Assembly (NCBI GenBank): GCA_035621235.1
Contig: CP141731.1
Coordinates: forward strand, 496,001 to 560,000
Length of the DNA: 64,000 nt
Direction: 5' to 3'
DNA from: Actinomycetaceae bacterium MB13-C1-2
GTDB taxonomy: Bacteria; Actinomycetota; Actinomycetes; Actinomycetales; Actinomycetaceae
Shown in pieces: positions 45,662 to 54,499 of the stretch (its first letter is position 1; the number at the start of each line of letters is the position of its first letter). The notes beneath the pieces were generated by a model, which was not told the origin of the DNA, searched no databases, and saw only the letters and a list, made by a program, of their open reading frames with translations. Position numbers and translations under genes: made by a program.

Positions 45662-46873
45662 CTACATTCCGCCGGGACCACCCATCCCTGGATCGCTGCC
45701 CATCCCACCATCCATGGGTCCACCCATCATCATCTGGTAGAGCTCGGAAACCTGCTCTCCATTCACGATGATGGTTCCACCGTTCAGCGTGCCAACACCG
45801 TCGTAGTCGAACGGAGACTGCGCCAAAATGGTGACGGTTCCACCGTTGATCGTTAGATCCCCGTTACTGTCAATAGCGTCGGTATCTCCGGCACCCATGT
45901 TGATAGTCAGGTTTCCATCATTGATCGTGATGCTAAGTCCATCGGTGATGATGTCCGACGTCGATGCATTGATCCCGTCATCCGATGCGTTGATCGTGAT
46001 ATCCCCACCATCAATGACGATCACCGGGGCTTCGATGCCCTCGACCGATTGAACAATGTTGATTGTTCCGCCTGCGATCGACAGGCTTTGCTCGGCCTTG
46101 ATTGCGTCATCACCCGTTGTGATGGTGATGACGCCTCCGGTTATCACCAGGTTTCCCTTGCCCAGATCGGTAGAGTTGCTAGATTTCATGCCGTCACCAA
46201 GTGCGTCGATCGTTATTGTGCCGCCACTGACGTTCAGAGAGTCAGTGCCACGGATACCATCGTCAACGCTGGTTACGTTTATGGTTCCAGAGTCGACCCA
46301 CAGGTCGTCCTTGCCGACTATGCCGTCCTCAAAGTTAGCCGTAACGTTAAGGGTGCCCGCACCGGTCAGAAGCAGGTCATCAGCGGAGTAGATGGCACCG
46401 CCAATCTCCTCATCAGTCCTGGTAGATGCATCGGAAACGGTGTTGTCAGTACCGTCGGTAGTCTCAATGGCAACTCCCTCGGCGTTGTCCACTTGGATGG
46501 CAGCTCCCGCCGAACTGTTGATTGCGGCTCCTGAAAGAACGATCCGAACGTAGCCCTCGGAGTTCACAACCACCTGCCCGGTCGAGCTCCCACTAAGAAC
46601 GTAGGTACCAGGGTCGGTGATCGTTAGGCCCTCGTCGATGAGCGTCACATCCGTGGAGGGAAGCTGACTCCAGTCAACGTCAAGGATCGAATCAGCAGTT
46701 GCTGTGGCGGTCTCTGTGATCTCTTCGCTCTGCGCCACTTCCGTGGCTTGAACAGTCTCGGAGGGCGACATCGTTGAGTCTTCGCTAACTGTGGCTTCCG
46801 TAGTGGAGCAACCGGCGATCAAAAGTATCGCGGCAAGAGGAGCAAGCGCCCCCTTAGCAATGTTGCGTTTCAT
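45662..46873 (-). CDS. Carbohydrate-binding-like beta-helix lipoprotein (DUF4353 type)
   Basis: A 403-residue lipoprotein starting at ATG 46873 (GGAAGG upstream); the lipobox LLIAGC puts the Cys near residue 21. The body is a repeated beta-helix with GGTITI-type turns (LNVSGGTITIDALGDGMKSS; SIAGGTINIVQSVEGIEAP; VIDGGDITINASDDGINAST), as in Cthe_2159/DUF4353 polysaccharide- and calcium-binding proteins. The last ~25 residues are Met/Gly-rich (MMMGGPMDGGMGSDPGMGGP), an unusual tail that might bind metal. No partner enzyme is adjacent. Confidence 0.85.
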   Translation of the reverse strand: MKRNIAKGALAPLAAILLIAGCSTTEATVSEDSTMSPSETVQATEVAQSEEITETATATADSILDVDWSQLPSTDVTLIDEGLTITDPGTYVLSGSSTGQVVVNSEGYVRIVLSGAAINSSAGAAIQVDNAEGVAIETTDGTDNTVSDASTRTDEEIGGAIYSADDLLLTGAGTLNVTANFEDGIVGKDDLWVDSGTINVTSVDDGIRGTDSLNVSGGTITIDALGDGMKSSNSTDLGKGNLVITGGVITITTGDDAIKAEQSLSIAGGTINIVQSVEGIEAPVIVIDGGDITINASDDGINASTSDIITDGLSITINDGNLTINMGAGDTDAIDSNGDLTINGGTVTILAQSPFDYDGVGTLNGGTIIVNGEQVSELYQMMMGGPMDGGMGSDPGMGGPGGM

Positions 46874-47100
46874 TGTTTTTCCTTCCGATGAACGATTCAT
46901 CAACTGCGACAAGAAAACCAATGCAACCTATGAGGAAGCTATGAAGCTCATATGGCTCGCTTATGAACAAGAACTGCTCAAGTGAAGCGGCGCGCGTTCG
47001 TTTTCACGACGGATCCCACACCGACCTAAGTGGAATGACGAGCCAGCAGCGGGCTAGTATTATCGGGCACGTTCCCGTGGCGATCCCATGGGAATGCGCA

Positions 47101-47185
47101 GGAGGATTCGCCTAGTGGCCTATGGCGCACGCTTGGAAAGCGTGTTGGGTGCAAGCCCTCGGGGGTTCGAATCCCCCATCCTCCG
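47101..47185 (+). tRNA. tRNA-Ser (anticodon GGA)
   Basis: An 85-nt type II tRNA: acceptor GGAGGAT/ATCCTCC, anticodon stem CACGC/GCGTG with loop TTGGAAA (anticodon GGA), an extended variable arm and T-arm GGGGGTTCGAATCCCCC. The discriminator base is G. No CCA is encoded (CAAA follows). Confidence 0.95.
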
Positions 47186-47428
47186 CAAACGCTGTTTTGA
47201 AGTCTAAAACAGCAGGTCAAAGCCATTTCAGACTTCAGAGATGAAGCCGGGTGAGAATACAATTGTGAACGTAAATCCTCCGCGCGGCTCTTTCGAGATC
47301 CGGGCCTGCAAGCCATCCGCGCCTCTTGTTTTCCAGGGGTGAGGGGACTCATACTGCTCGCGCATCCCAGCTAAGTTCCGGCTAGCATCTACTGCGTCCC
47401 CTTAACACGAGGCCCGAGGAGCAACCGG

Positions 47429-48190
47429 ATGGATCACCCCCGCCAGGGCGTACCTGCGGATCAACTCAAAATAGGCGTTGCAATACCGTGCCGAAATGAC
47501 GCCCAGTTTCTTGGAACCTGCCTTGAAGCCCTAGCCCGGCAAACCCGAAAGCCCTCCTTCATCGTGGTCGTCGACAACAGCTCAGACGACAAATCCGCGC
47601 AGGTCGCACACGATGGCGGGGCGGTAGTCGTGGAGCAATCACAGATCGGTATTTGGCCCGCCGCTTCGATGGCCTACGACGAGATAGCCAAACGCGGCGC
47701 AGATGTGATCGCCCGCCTGGACGCCGATTCAGTCCCGCCACCGGACTGGATTGAGAGGATCGAGCGCGCCTTCACCGATGATCCGACCCTCCTGGCGATC
47801 ACCGGCATGGGGGACTTCTACGGCGGAACACGCTTTAGCCGATGGTTTGGGAAGCACTGCTATCTAGGGCTAATGGTTTCGATAATGAATCCGTGGCTCG
47901 GTAACCCGGTGCTCTTCGGCTCGAACTCCGCAATGAGCGTCGCTCTATGGGAAAGAATGAAGAACAAGGTTCTCTCTAATCGTGCGGATATTCACGATGA
48001 CTTTGAGCTGTCGATTCGGATGCGTCCTAGCGATAACGCCGTATACGACGAGACCCTTCGAGTCGGAGTTTCTGCCAGGCCGTTCGATGGGCCTCATGCC
48101 TTCGCAACGCGAATCGGAAAGGCGCTGAGGACTATGCGGGTGACCTGGCCGGAGATTCTCCCGTGGTGGAGAAGACACCACGACTACTAG
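47429..48190 (+). CDS. Family 2 glycosyltransferase
   Basis: A 253-residue GT-A fold enzyme: VAIPCRNDAQFLGTCLEALA, VVVDNSSDDKSAQVA and the metal/nucleotide motif RLDADSVPPPDWIERI (DxD type, about residue 98). FGSNSAMSV and HDDFELSIRM fit the acceptor side. No membrane segments beyond one weak hydrophobic stretch (CYLGLMVSIMNPWLG) are seen. GAGGAG lies seven bases before ATG 47429. It probably modifies a lipid or surface glycan; the substrate is unknown. Confidence 0.87.
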   Translation: MDHPRQGVPADQLKIGVAIPCRNDAQFLGTCLEALARQTRKPSFIVVVDNSSDDKSAQVAHDGGAVVVEQSQIGIWPAASMAYDEIAKRGADVIARLDADSVPPPDWIERIERAFTDDPTLLAITGMGDFYGGTRFSRWFGKHCYLGLMVSIMNPWLGNPVLFGSNSAMSVALWERMKNKVLSNRADIHDDFELSIRMRPSDNAVYDETLRVGVSARPFDGPHAFATRIGKALRTMRVTWPEILPWWRRHHDY

Positions 48191-48336
48191 TCCTAGGATG
48201 GCACTGGTTCGGAAACGACTTCTGCCTCAAGAGGCAGCCTCAAAAGATCTGGGTCAGCGTAGAACTTAGCCTGATCGGCACACGCGACGTCGAGGCGCCC
48301 GGCGCCCTAACCTCTAAATCCTCCGTGTGCGCCGAC

Positions 48337-49203
48337 CTAAAGTGGGGTCTCTGAGGCGAGCTTCCCCTCGTCCACTTTATGAAAGAAGTCAATCAGATCT
48401 CTCGCATACTCTTTCGGTTTGGATTCGGCCGGGCTGTGACCGCTGCGATACGACTTAAACTCCGCCCCTACTCGGTCGGCAAATGCCCTGTGTGTCTTCA
48501 GGGACCAGAGGTCCCCAGAGCCAGCGGTAACTAGGCGTGGAAGCGGTGAGGTTGCGAGAGCTTCCTCGTAATCCGGAACAGCCATCATCGTCTCCATTGT
48601 GTCGTCGACACTCTGCTTCTGGGTGAACTTCAGCCGATACTTTATGAACTCCTTGCGTTTTCGAGGAAGCCAGTTGATTCCGTTACGGATGGCACCTCGC
48701 AGAATAGCCGAGCCCATCTTTGGCGTTACGAATCGCGACAGAGCTCCGACAACCCTCATCTTCCGGAAAGAGTCCCCGGATAATGGTGGCGCGGAAAGAT
48801 AGACGACAGAACGAAGAAGCTCAGGGTGTGTGACCGCAACGCGAGAGGCGACGACTCCTGAATACGAGTAACCAACGAGATGAGCCGGGCCTATCTTCCT
48901 CAGTATCGCGAGTGCATCCTCCGTGTGGAGGTCGAGTGACCAGTGTCCGCTTTCATCGGGACCAGCATCACCGGAAGCGAACTGTCCGGCAAGGTCTACT
49001 GCCACCGCCCGATAGCCACTACTGCCGAGCGCCGGACCGATCAGGGAGAAGTCCTCCTTTGATCCGGTAATGCCTGGCAGTAGCAATACTGGAACGCCGT
49101 CCCTAGGCCCCCACGTTGCCGTCGCCAGTCGGCCCGATGGAGCATCAAATGTTCCAGCCTCCGTACCCGGAGGCAGAATAGACCAGTCAATAGAACTGTC
49201 CAC
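48337..49203 (-). CDS. Alpha/beta hydrolase
   Basis: A 288-residue serine hydrolase. The oxyanion motif region is VLLLPGITGSKEDF, the nucleophile elbow GYSYSG (Ser about residue 120) and the C-terminal His is in GHSPAESKP. GTG 49203 has GGGGA upstream; further starts are open up to 49404, so the N-terminus is uncertain. It stands alone, convergent with the glycosyltransferase gene. The substrate is unknown. Confidence 0.8.
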   Translation of the reverse strand: MDSSIDWSILPPGTEAGTFDAPSGRLATATWGPRDGVPVLLLPGITGSKEDFSLIGPALGSSGYRAVAVDLAGQFASGDAGPDESGHWSLDLHTEDALAILRKIGPAHLVGYSYSGVVASRVAVTHPELLRSVVYLSAPPLSGDSFRKMRVVGALSRFVTPKMGSAILRGAIRNGINWLPRKRKEFIKYRLKFTQKQSVDDTMETMMAVPDYEEALATSPLPRLVTAGSGDLWSLKTHRAFADRVGAEFKSYRSGHSPAESKPKEYARDLIDFFHKVDEGKLASETPL

Positions 49204-49571
49204 CGTAGTCCCCAACTGTGTTGCTAGTGATATTGTCCGATTCTCGCACCGCTGCCGTGACATCGCACATCGGTCCATTCGGCTTCGCGCCCACAACGCC
49301 AGGAAATCCAACAATGAAGTAACCTCGTGGACGCGTCGGCGCCACCCAGAAGAGTCGAATTTTCTAGTGCGATGGGCGGAGATCACCCACGCCACCCACA
49401 CCAAAAACCTAGTCCGACAAGACGTCTTTCCGAGCGGTTACCACCCCTCGGCAAACGACTTCCCCAGATTCAGACAGTTCTACGACCAGCTGTCCGTTCG
49501 GGTTAGCATCGAACCGCTACCTATGCAGGTAGCCATAGTTGCGAATTGAAGTTGATGGAAAGTTGAATCCC

Positions 49572-50888
49572 ATGAGTGACCAGGTGACAAGCGAAACGAT
49601 CAAGGTCGACGAAGTCGATCCGTTCCCCACAGTCCCCAAGGCCTGGTACAACATCAACGCCGATCTTCCCGAACCAATCCCGCCGCACCTCAACCCCGGC
49701 ACCAAAGAGCCGATCACCGTAGATGAGCTGTCCGGCATCTTCGCCCGGGAACTCTCCGAGCAAGAACTCTCCACGGAACGCTATATCCCCATCCCCGAAG
49801 AAGTACGGGAGGCTTACTCAGTTTGGAGGCGCACTCCCCTCATTCGCGCTCACCGCCTGGAACGCGAGCTAGGAACCAAGTCACGCATCTATTTGAAGTA
49901 CGAGGGGGCCTCTCCCGTCGGCAGCCACAAACCGAACTCGGCGCTACCGCAGGCGTACTACAACGCAAAAGAGGGCATCACAAAGCTAACCACCGAAACC
50001 GGGGCAGGGCAGTGGGGTTCCTCGTTGGCCCTCGGCGGCGCAATATTCGGGGTAGAGGTCGAAGTCTGGCAGGTCCGCGCCTCGTATGACTCGAAGCCAT
50101 ACCGTCGCTACCTAATGGAGACGTACGGCGGCACTGTTCACCCGAGTCCTTCAGATCTTACCGAGGCAGGGCGGGCAATTCTCGCGGAGCAGCCGGACAC
50201 TTCTGGCAGTCTCGGTATGGCCGTCAGTGAAGCTGTTGAGGCAGCGGTCAAGGATCCGAAAGCTCGTTACGCGCTGGGCTCGGTACTGAACCACGTTGTC
50301 CTGCACCAAACGGTGATTGGGCAAGAAGCAATCGATCAGCTCAAGGAAGCTGGCGAAGACGGAGCAGACGTCGTCATTGGTTGTGCCGGAGGCGGGTCTA
50401 ACCTGGCCGGCCTCGCATTCCCGTTCCTCAGGGATGTTCTGACGGCTGGTGCGGAAACTGAAATTATCGCAGTTGAACCATCTGCATGCCCGTCACTCAC
50501 GCAGGGGGAATACCGCTACGACCACGGAGATTTCTCTGGAATGACTCCGCTGCTGAAGATGTACACCCTGGGCACCGATTTCGTTCCAGACCCGATCCAC
50601 GCCGGAGGGTTGCGCTATCACGGGATGGCCCCGGCGCTTAGCCACACGGTGAACCTGGGCCTCGTCAAGCCCATGGCAGTCGAACAGAAAGACGCGTTCG
50701 ATGCTGGACTTCTGCTGGCCCGAACCGAGGGAATCGTGCCTGCACCCGAATCCAATCACGCACTAACTGCGGCATTTGAGCGGGCGCGCAACTCGGATAG
50801 GGAAGAGGTAATCGTCGTCGGAGTGTCCGGACACGGAATGCTTGACCTACCTTCGTACCAGCAGTTCCTCCCGGAAGCGCAAGCATAG
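49572..50888 (+). CDS. Tryptophan synthase beta chain-like protein (TrpB2)
   Basis: A 438-residue PLP enzyme of the TrpB2 type. The PLP lysine is in [11 protein letters not shown] (about residue 110), the phosphate-binding glycine run is [13 protein letters not shown], and the N-terminal extension is longer than in TrpB1. It condenses serine with indole. No trpA or other trp gene is nearby, so it may salvage indole, as proposed for stand-alone TrpB2. Start ATG 49572; the frame is open slightly further. Confidence 0.9.
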   Translation: MSDQVTSETIKVDEVDPFPTVPKAWYNINADLPEPIPPHLNPGTKEPITVDELSGIFARELSEQELSTERYIPIPEEVREAYSVWRRTPLIRAHRLERELGTKSRIYLKYEGASPVGSHKPNSALPQAYYNAKEGITKLTTETGAGQWGSSLALGGAIFGVEVEVWQVRASYDSKPYRRYLMETYGGTVHPSPSDLTEAGRAILAEQPDTSGSLGMAVSEAVEAAVKDPKARYALGSVLNHVVLHQTVIGQEAIDQLKEAGEDGADVVIGCAGGGSNLAGLAFPFLRDVLTAGAETEIIAVEPSACPSLTQGEYRYDHGDFSGMTPLLKMYTLGTDFVPDPIHAGGLRYHGMAPALSHTVNLGLVKPMAVEQKDAFDAGLLLARTEGIVPAPESNHALTAAFERARNSDREEVIVVGVSGHGMLDLPSYQQFLPEAQA

Positions 50889-51008
50889 AACATTACGTGT
50901 CGAGAACTCACGGCCTCGTACGGGAGGAAATGGCCGGCTCCGCAGTCGGAGGCAATGCGCGTCGGAAGCCCGCCGTATCGGCAGTTCCTCCGCAAACGCG
51001 ACTAGGTG

Positions 51009-51425
51009 CTACTCCTCGTCCGAGACGCTTATCTTGAAGCTGTAGGTTGTTCCATCGGGGGCAGTCATTGAAGCATCCGTCGTGCCGGTGCCGACCGCAC
51101 TAAACCCCGGATTGAAAACTGCAGACCCGTCATCGCGGCCCGCCACGAACTCGGCGACCGCCTTATCCACAGTCTCGCCGGTCCATTCGGTTGGATCATC
51201 AACGTTGACAACCAGTGGCTGATCCTTAGTGATTGTGAACGAGCCGCCTTGCAGATCGGTACCTTCAACGATCTGAGGCGGCAGAACACTCCCGCCGTCA
51301 GAACTACTCCCACTGTCTGATGTCGGCGCTCTACCGCTACCATTGGAAGTACACGCCACCAATCCGAAGGCCAAAGCGACCCCCGCAACGACGCCAGCCA
51401 CGGGCCTAAGAATCTGTCTTCTCAT
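51009..51425 (-). CDS. Small lipoprotein, hypothetical
   Basis: A 138-residue lipoprotein (lipobox FGLVAC, Cys about residue 25) with a Ser/Gly linker and a beta-rich META/HslJ-like-sized domain (GGSFTITKDQPLVVNVDDPT; AEFVAGRDDGSAVFNPGFSA). TATAGT lies six bases before the ATG with no ribosome-binding site, which suggests a leaderless transcript. It is convergent with trpB2. Function unknown. Confidence 0.75.
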   Translation of the reverse strand: MRRQILRPVAGVVAGVALAFGLVACTSNGSGRAPTSDSGSSSDGGSVLPPQIVEGTDLQGGSFTITKDQPLVVNVDDPTEWTGETVDKAVAEFVAGRDDGSAVFNPGFSAVGTGTTDASMTAPDGTTYSFKISVSDEE

Positions 51426-51587
51426 GCGAAAACTATACGTCCGACAGAACGGTTATCTAACAGGCGTTACAAGATTGTTTCATCCAAGTGACTTATCCCC
51501 CTGAGCCAGACGCCTTATCCCCTGCAAACAAATCCCCGCGTTGATAGTCTCAGACTGTTCACCTCCCAGACTCCGAGAGGATCATCA

Positions 51588-52799
51588 ATGCGCGTTCTGG
51601 TAACCAGCTCTAGGAATCCCTTCACCCTCGACATCGTCCGTAAGCTTGGCAGTTCCGGCCATACCGTCTTTGCCAGCGACACATACGGTGGGGCAATGGG
51701 AAGTCATTCAAAGTACGCTGAGGGCCACCTTGTAACCGCGTCACCGACGTTCGACACTGATCAGTTCATCAAGGACGTCAGCGACTTCGCAGCCGAGAAC
51801 CAGATCGACCTGATCATTCCGACTTTCGAAGAAGCCTTTTACCTGGCCGCGCGCCGCGCTGATCTGCCCGAAGGCGTAGAGGTGTTCACCGGCCCCTTCA
51901 ACAAGCTCGCGATGCTTCACGACAAGGTCAGTTTCCAGCGTCTCTGCGAAGACGCCGGCGTTCCGATCCCCGAAACGGTCGTAGCAACGGACGAGGAGAG
52001 TCTGCAAGAAGCTATCTCTCGCTTCCCCCGATACTTTGCCCGAGCCGCCTTCTCCCGCGGCGGAGTCGCACTGCTTACCAACACCGGCCCTCTCGAGGGG
52101 GCGATGAAGGTCGAGGATTGCCACCCGACCCCGGAGCAACCCTGGATTGTCCAGCCGTTCGTTGACGGACCCATGGTCTGCACGTACGCAACCGTCGTGG
52201 ATGGCAGAGTCACCAGCATGGTCACCTACCGCGCTCCCGAGCAGTGGGCTCACTCGACCGGAATCGAGTTCGTTGCCGACGACTCCACCAAAACTCTCGA
52301 ATACACGCAGAAGATCGTTGACCAGCTGGACTGCAACTACAGCGGTCAACTCTCGTTCGACTTCGTCGATAGCGAGGGTGGCCTCATCGCGATCGAATGT
52401 AACCCTCGTACTACCAACGGCGTCCTGCTACTGGAAACCGACGAGTTCGTCGACGCGCTGACCGGCGACATAAAAGACACTGCGATGGCCGCGCCGGGAA
52501 CGGAACGCGAGATCAAGTTTGCAGTCCTCGCAAACGTCTTTACCCCCCACCTAAAGACCATTCCAGGAACGGTCAAGGACATTCTTGAGGGCACCGACAC
52601 CGGCAAGGGTTGGCACGACTCCATCGCGATGATGTGGAGTCCAGCCACCCTGGTCCACGGAGCAAAACTCGGACACGGCAAACACGAGAAGGTTCTCGAA
52701 GCCCTTGGCGGTGACATCGTCTGGGATGGCGGCCCAATCGACGGAATGAGCGATGAGGATGCCAAAGCGCTAGAGGCAGTTCACGAAGTACAGGTCTAG
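51588..52799 (+). CDS. ATP-grasp domain protein
   Basis: A 403-residue carbamoyl-phosphate-synthase-like ATP-grasp enzyme. The N-terminal Rossmann part is MRVLVTSSRNPFTLDIVRKL, the central lid WIVQPFVDGPMVCTYATV and the metal-binding segment LIAIECNPRTTNGVLLLETD. It would ligate a carboxylate to an amine or thiol with ATP. The partner substrate is unknown. GAGAGG lies upstream of ATG 51588. It is followed by two palindromic elements. Confidence 0.87.
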   Translation: MRVLVTSSRNPFTLDIVRKLGSSGHTVFASDTYGGAMGSHSKYAEGHLVTASPTFDTDQFIKDVSDFAAENQIDLIIPTFEEAFYLAARRADLPEGVEVFTGPFNKLAMLHDKVSFQRLCEDAGVPIPETVVATDEESLQEAISRFPRYFARAAFSRGGVALLTNTGPLEGAMKVEDCHPTPEQPWIVQPFVDGPMVCTYATVVDGRVTSMVTYRAPEQWAHSTGIEFVADDSTKTLEYTQKIVDQLDCNYSGQLSFDFVDSEGGLIAIECNPRTTNGVLLLETDEFVDALTGDIKDTAMAAPGTEREIKFAVLANVFTPHLKTIPGTVKDILEGTDTGKGWHDSIAMMWSPATLVHGAKLGHGKHEKVLEALGGDIVWDGGPIDGMSDEDAKALEAVHEVQV

Positions 52800-52815
52800 C
52801 CACCTCCAAGAGTTG

Positions 52816-52876
52816 CCAATCAGATAGGGGCCGATTTCGCCGACTTTATCGGCGTGTCGCGCCCCTATCTGATTGG
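52816..52876. repeat. 61-bp palindromic element, copy B
   Basis: A perfect 16-bp outer stem (CCAATCAGATAGGGGC / GCCCCTATCTGATTGG) encloses an inner hairpin CGCCGA/TCGGCG. It lies 17 bp past the ATP-grasp stop. Confidence 0.93.
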
Positions 52877-52952
52877 AGATTCATACAGGGAGAACTATCC
52901 CCCAACAAGCTGACAAGCCGTCGTCCTCCCCGTCCTCCGCTATCTCCGTTTT

Positions 52953-53013
52953 CCAATCAGATAAGGGACTTTTGGGACCGAATTTACGGCGTGTCGCGCC
53001 CCTATCTGATTGG
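52953..53013. repeat. 61-bp palindromic element, copy C
   Basis: The ends are the same (CCAATCAGATAAGGG / CCCCTATCTGATTGG) and the core TTACGGCGTGTCGCG is shared, 77 bases beyond copy B. On the minus strand its end reads CCA ATC AGA TAG, which gives the last three residues (PIR) and the stop of the hydrolase gene. Confidence 0.93.
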
Positions 53014-54177
53014 AGATCGCGAGGTTTTCGCCAGCAGTTCCATAGCTTTCGCCAAGTCGGCAGTGAGCCCGCGTCTTGGAAGCCGGTTCAGTTCGTTTTC
53101 CAGTCCGGGCAACCGTCGGCTCTGCCCCGTAACCAAGAGTTTCAGCGCCTTCACGAATGCAACGGGGTGACTGTCGAGAGCACTGTGTCCGTTCTCAATC
53201 CGAGCCAGCGTCGCATTTGGTGCAAGCGCAACGGTTCGCTCCGCGATCGCCGGTGGTGTCCTCACGTCCCTCGTCCCCGACAGCACCACCATGGGCCAGT
53301 CAAAACCCGATGTTTCCGCTGGCAGATCAAATAGTTCCCCCTCGAACGAGGGAAACCGATCAGCAATCCGCGCATACGTCAGCGCCGGATCCAGCGGTAA
53401 CCCGTCGGGCACGGCTCCGTAGTTGAGTTCCCGAAACCCGATGGTCCCAGCGCGCTCGAACTCGTAGAAGTACGGAATACCTGCAATAGACTCATCTCGC
53501 GCGGCGTATAAAGCCAGACCCTGCCAGACCGGGTCGAACCTGTCAGCGACTTTGCGGCTCACCGCCGATTCCACCAACGGCATCCCGCTTAGTTCATAAC
53601 CGGAGCGGACAACATCCAACAGAACCCGCTGATCTTCTCCTCGCGCCGTCAACTCTCGAACACACTGACCCACCGGGCTGCCAGTTTCCCAAAACAGTCG
53701 TCGGATCTCCTCGCGTTCCAACGCCAGATCTTTCGTCGACTGCAGTGCCGAATCCAGTAGCATCCCGGCAACACGCTCGGGATACTTCACGGCAAAGCTT
53801 GAGGCCAAATAACTTCCATATGAGGAACCCGCAATGTATGCCGCGGCAATTCCCTCCTGGTCCAACACCGCAGCAATGTCATCGAGCACCAGGTCAACCC
53901 ACATTGCCGATTCGGGCAGGTCCACCCCGGTGACATCAGCGCGTGAGAACCCAACTCCCCTGTGCTCAACCATTATCACGTCGAGGCCGTCAGCCGCTGC
54001 CTGACGGCGAACAGAGCCGTAGGGAACGATGGATGCCAGTCCTGGACCACCAGGGACAACAAGCGTCGGGATCGCCCGGCGGGGACCGGTCCGAACGTAG
54101 GCCAGACCAAACTCGGGACTTCCTTGCACGGCGGGCCGCTGAACTCGCCGAATAACCTGATCTCGCACATCCCGCAT
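53002..54177 (-). CDS. Proline iminopeptidase-like alpha/beta hydrolase
   Basis: A 391-residue hydrolase of the prolyl aminopeptidase type: oxyanion motif LVVPGGPGLAS (about residue 45), nucleophile AGSSYGSYLASSFA (Ser about residue 120), acid in LSGTRDVRTPP and His in ENGHSALDSHP. Start ATG 54177 has a GGGGG tract upstream; five further upstream codons are open. The last three codons and the stop lie in palindromic element copy C, so the C-terminus may have been altered by the repeat's insertion. Confidence 0.86.
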   Translation of the reverse strand: MRDVRDQVIRRVQRPAVQGSPEFGLAYVRTGPRRAIPTLVVPGGPGLASIVPYGSVRRQAAADGLDVIMVEHRGVGFSRADVTGVDLPESAMWVDLVLDDIAAVLDQEGIAAAYIAGSSYGSYLASSFAVKYPERVAGMLLDSALQSTKDLALEREEIRRLFWETGSPVGQCVRELTARGEDQRVLLDVVRSGYELSGMPLVESAVSRKVADRFDPVWQGLALYAARDESIAGIPYFYEFERAGTIGFRELNYGAVPDGLPLDPALTYARIADRFPSFEGELFDLPAETSGFDWPMVVLSGTRDVRTPPAIAERTVALAPNATLARIENGHSALDSHPVAFVKALKLLVTGQSRRLPGLENELNRLPRRGLTADLAKAMELLAKTSRSPIR

Positions 54178-54499
54178 CAAACCAACCCCCAAGACAGATC
54201 GACTCCTTCATTGTCTCTCAAACAGTCATCGACCAAGGAACTAATGACGCGGAGCTGTCACTCGCGACGAGAACGAAACCCGAACTGAGTGATGAATGAG
54301 TCGAGAACTCGCAGTCGGCCCGATATTCTCCCTATCTGAGTCCCGAAACTCTGGTCCCCGGACCCAATCCCGGCGCGTTCTCGACCCAATCATCTGCCCC
54401 GTCGATAGGATCGCCAATGGGTACTGAGTTAGGCCGTAGCGCCTCGGCTGGAGTCCGTCTTCAGAGCCCCAGTTTTCAGAACGAGTTAGGGCGGTCCGT
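54178..54499. other. Divergent intergenic region with a partial palindromic-element relic
   Basis: A 322-base gap holding the two divergent promoters. TCGGCCCGATATTCTCCCTATCTGAG at 54315-54340 (given here as one half-element: TCGGCCC, then CCCTATCTGAG) resembles the right half of copy A. GTCGAGAAC at 54300 and GTTCTCGAC near 54370 form a wider inverted pair. There is no gene. Confidence 0.4.

Noticed and set aside
51741-52349. Minus-strand frame of 202 codons opposite the ATP-grasp gene
   Set aside because: Shadow of a conserved coding region.
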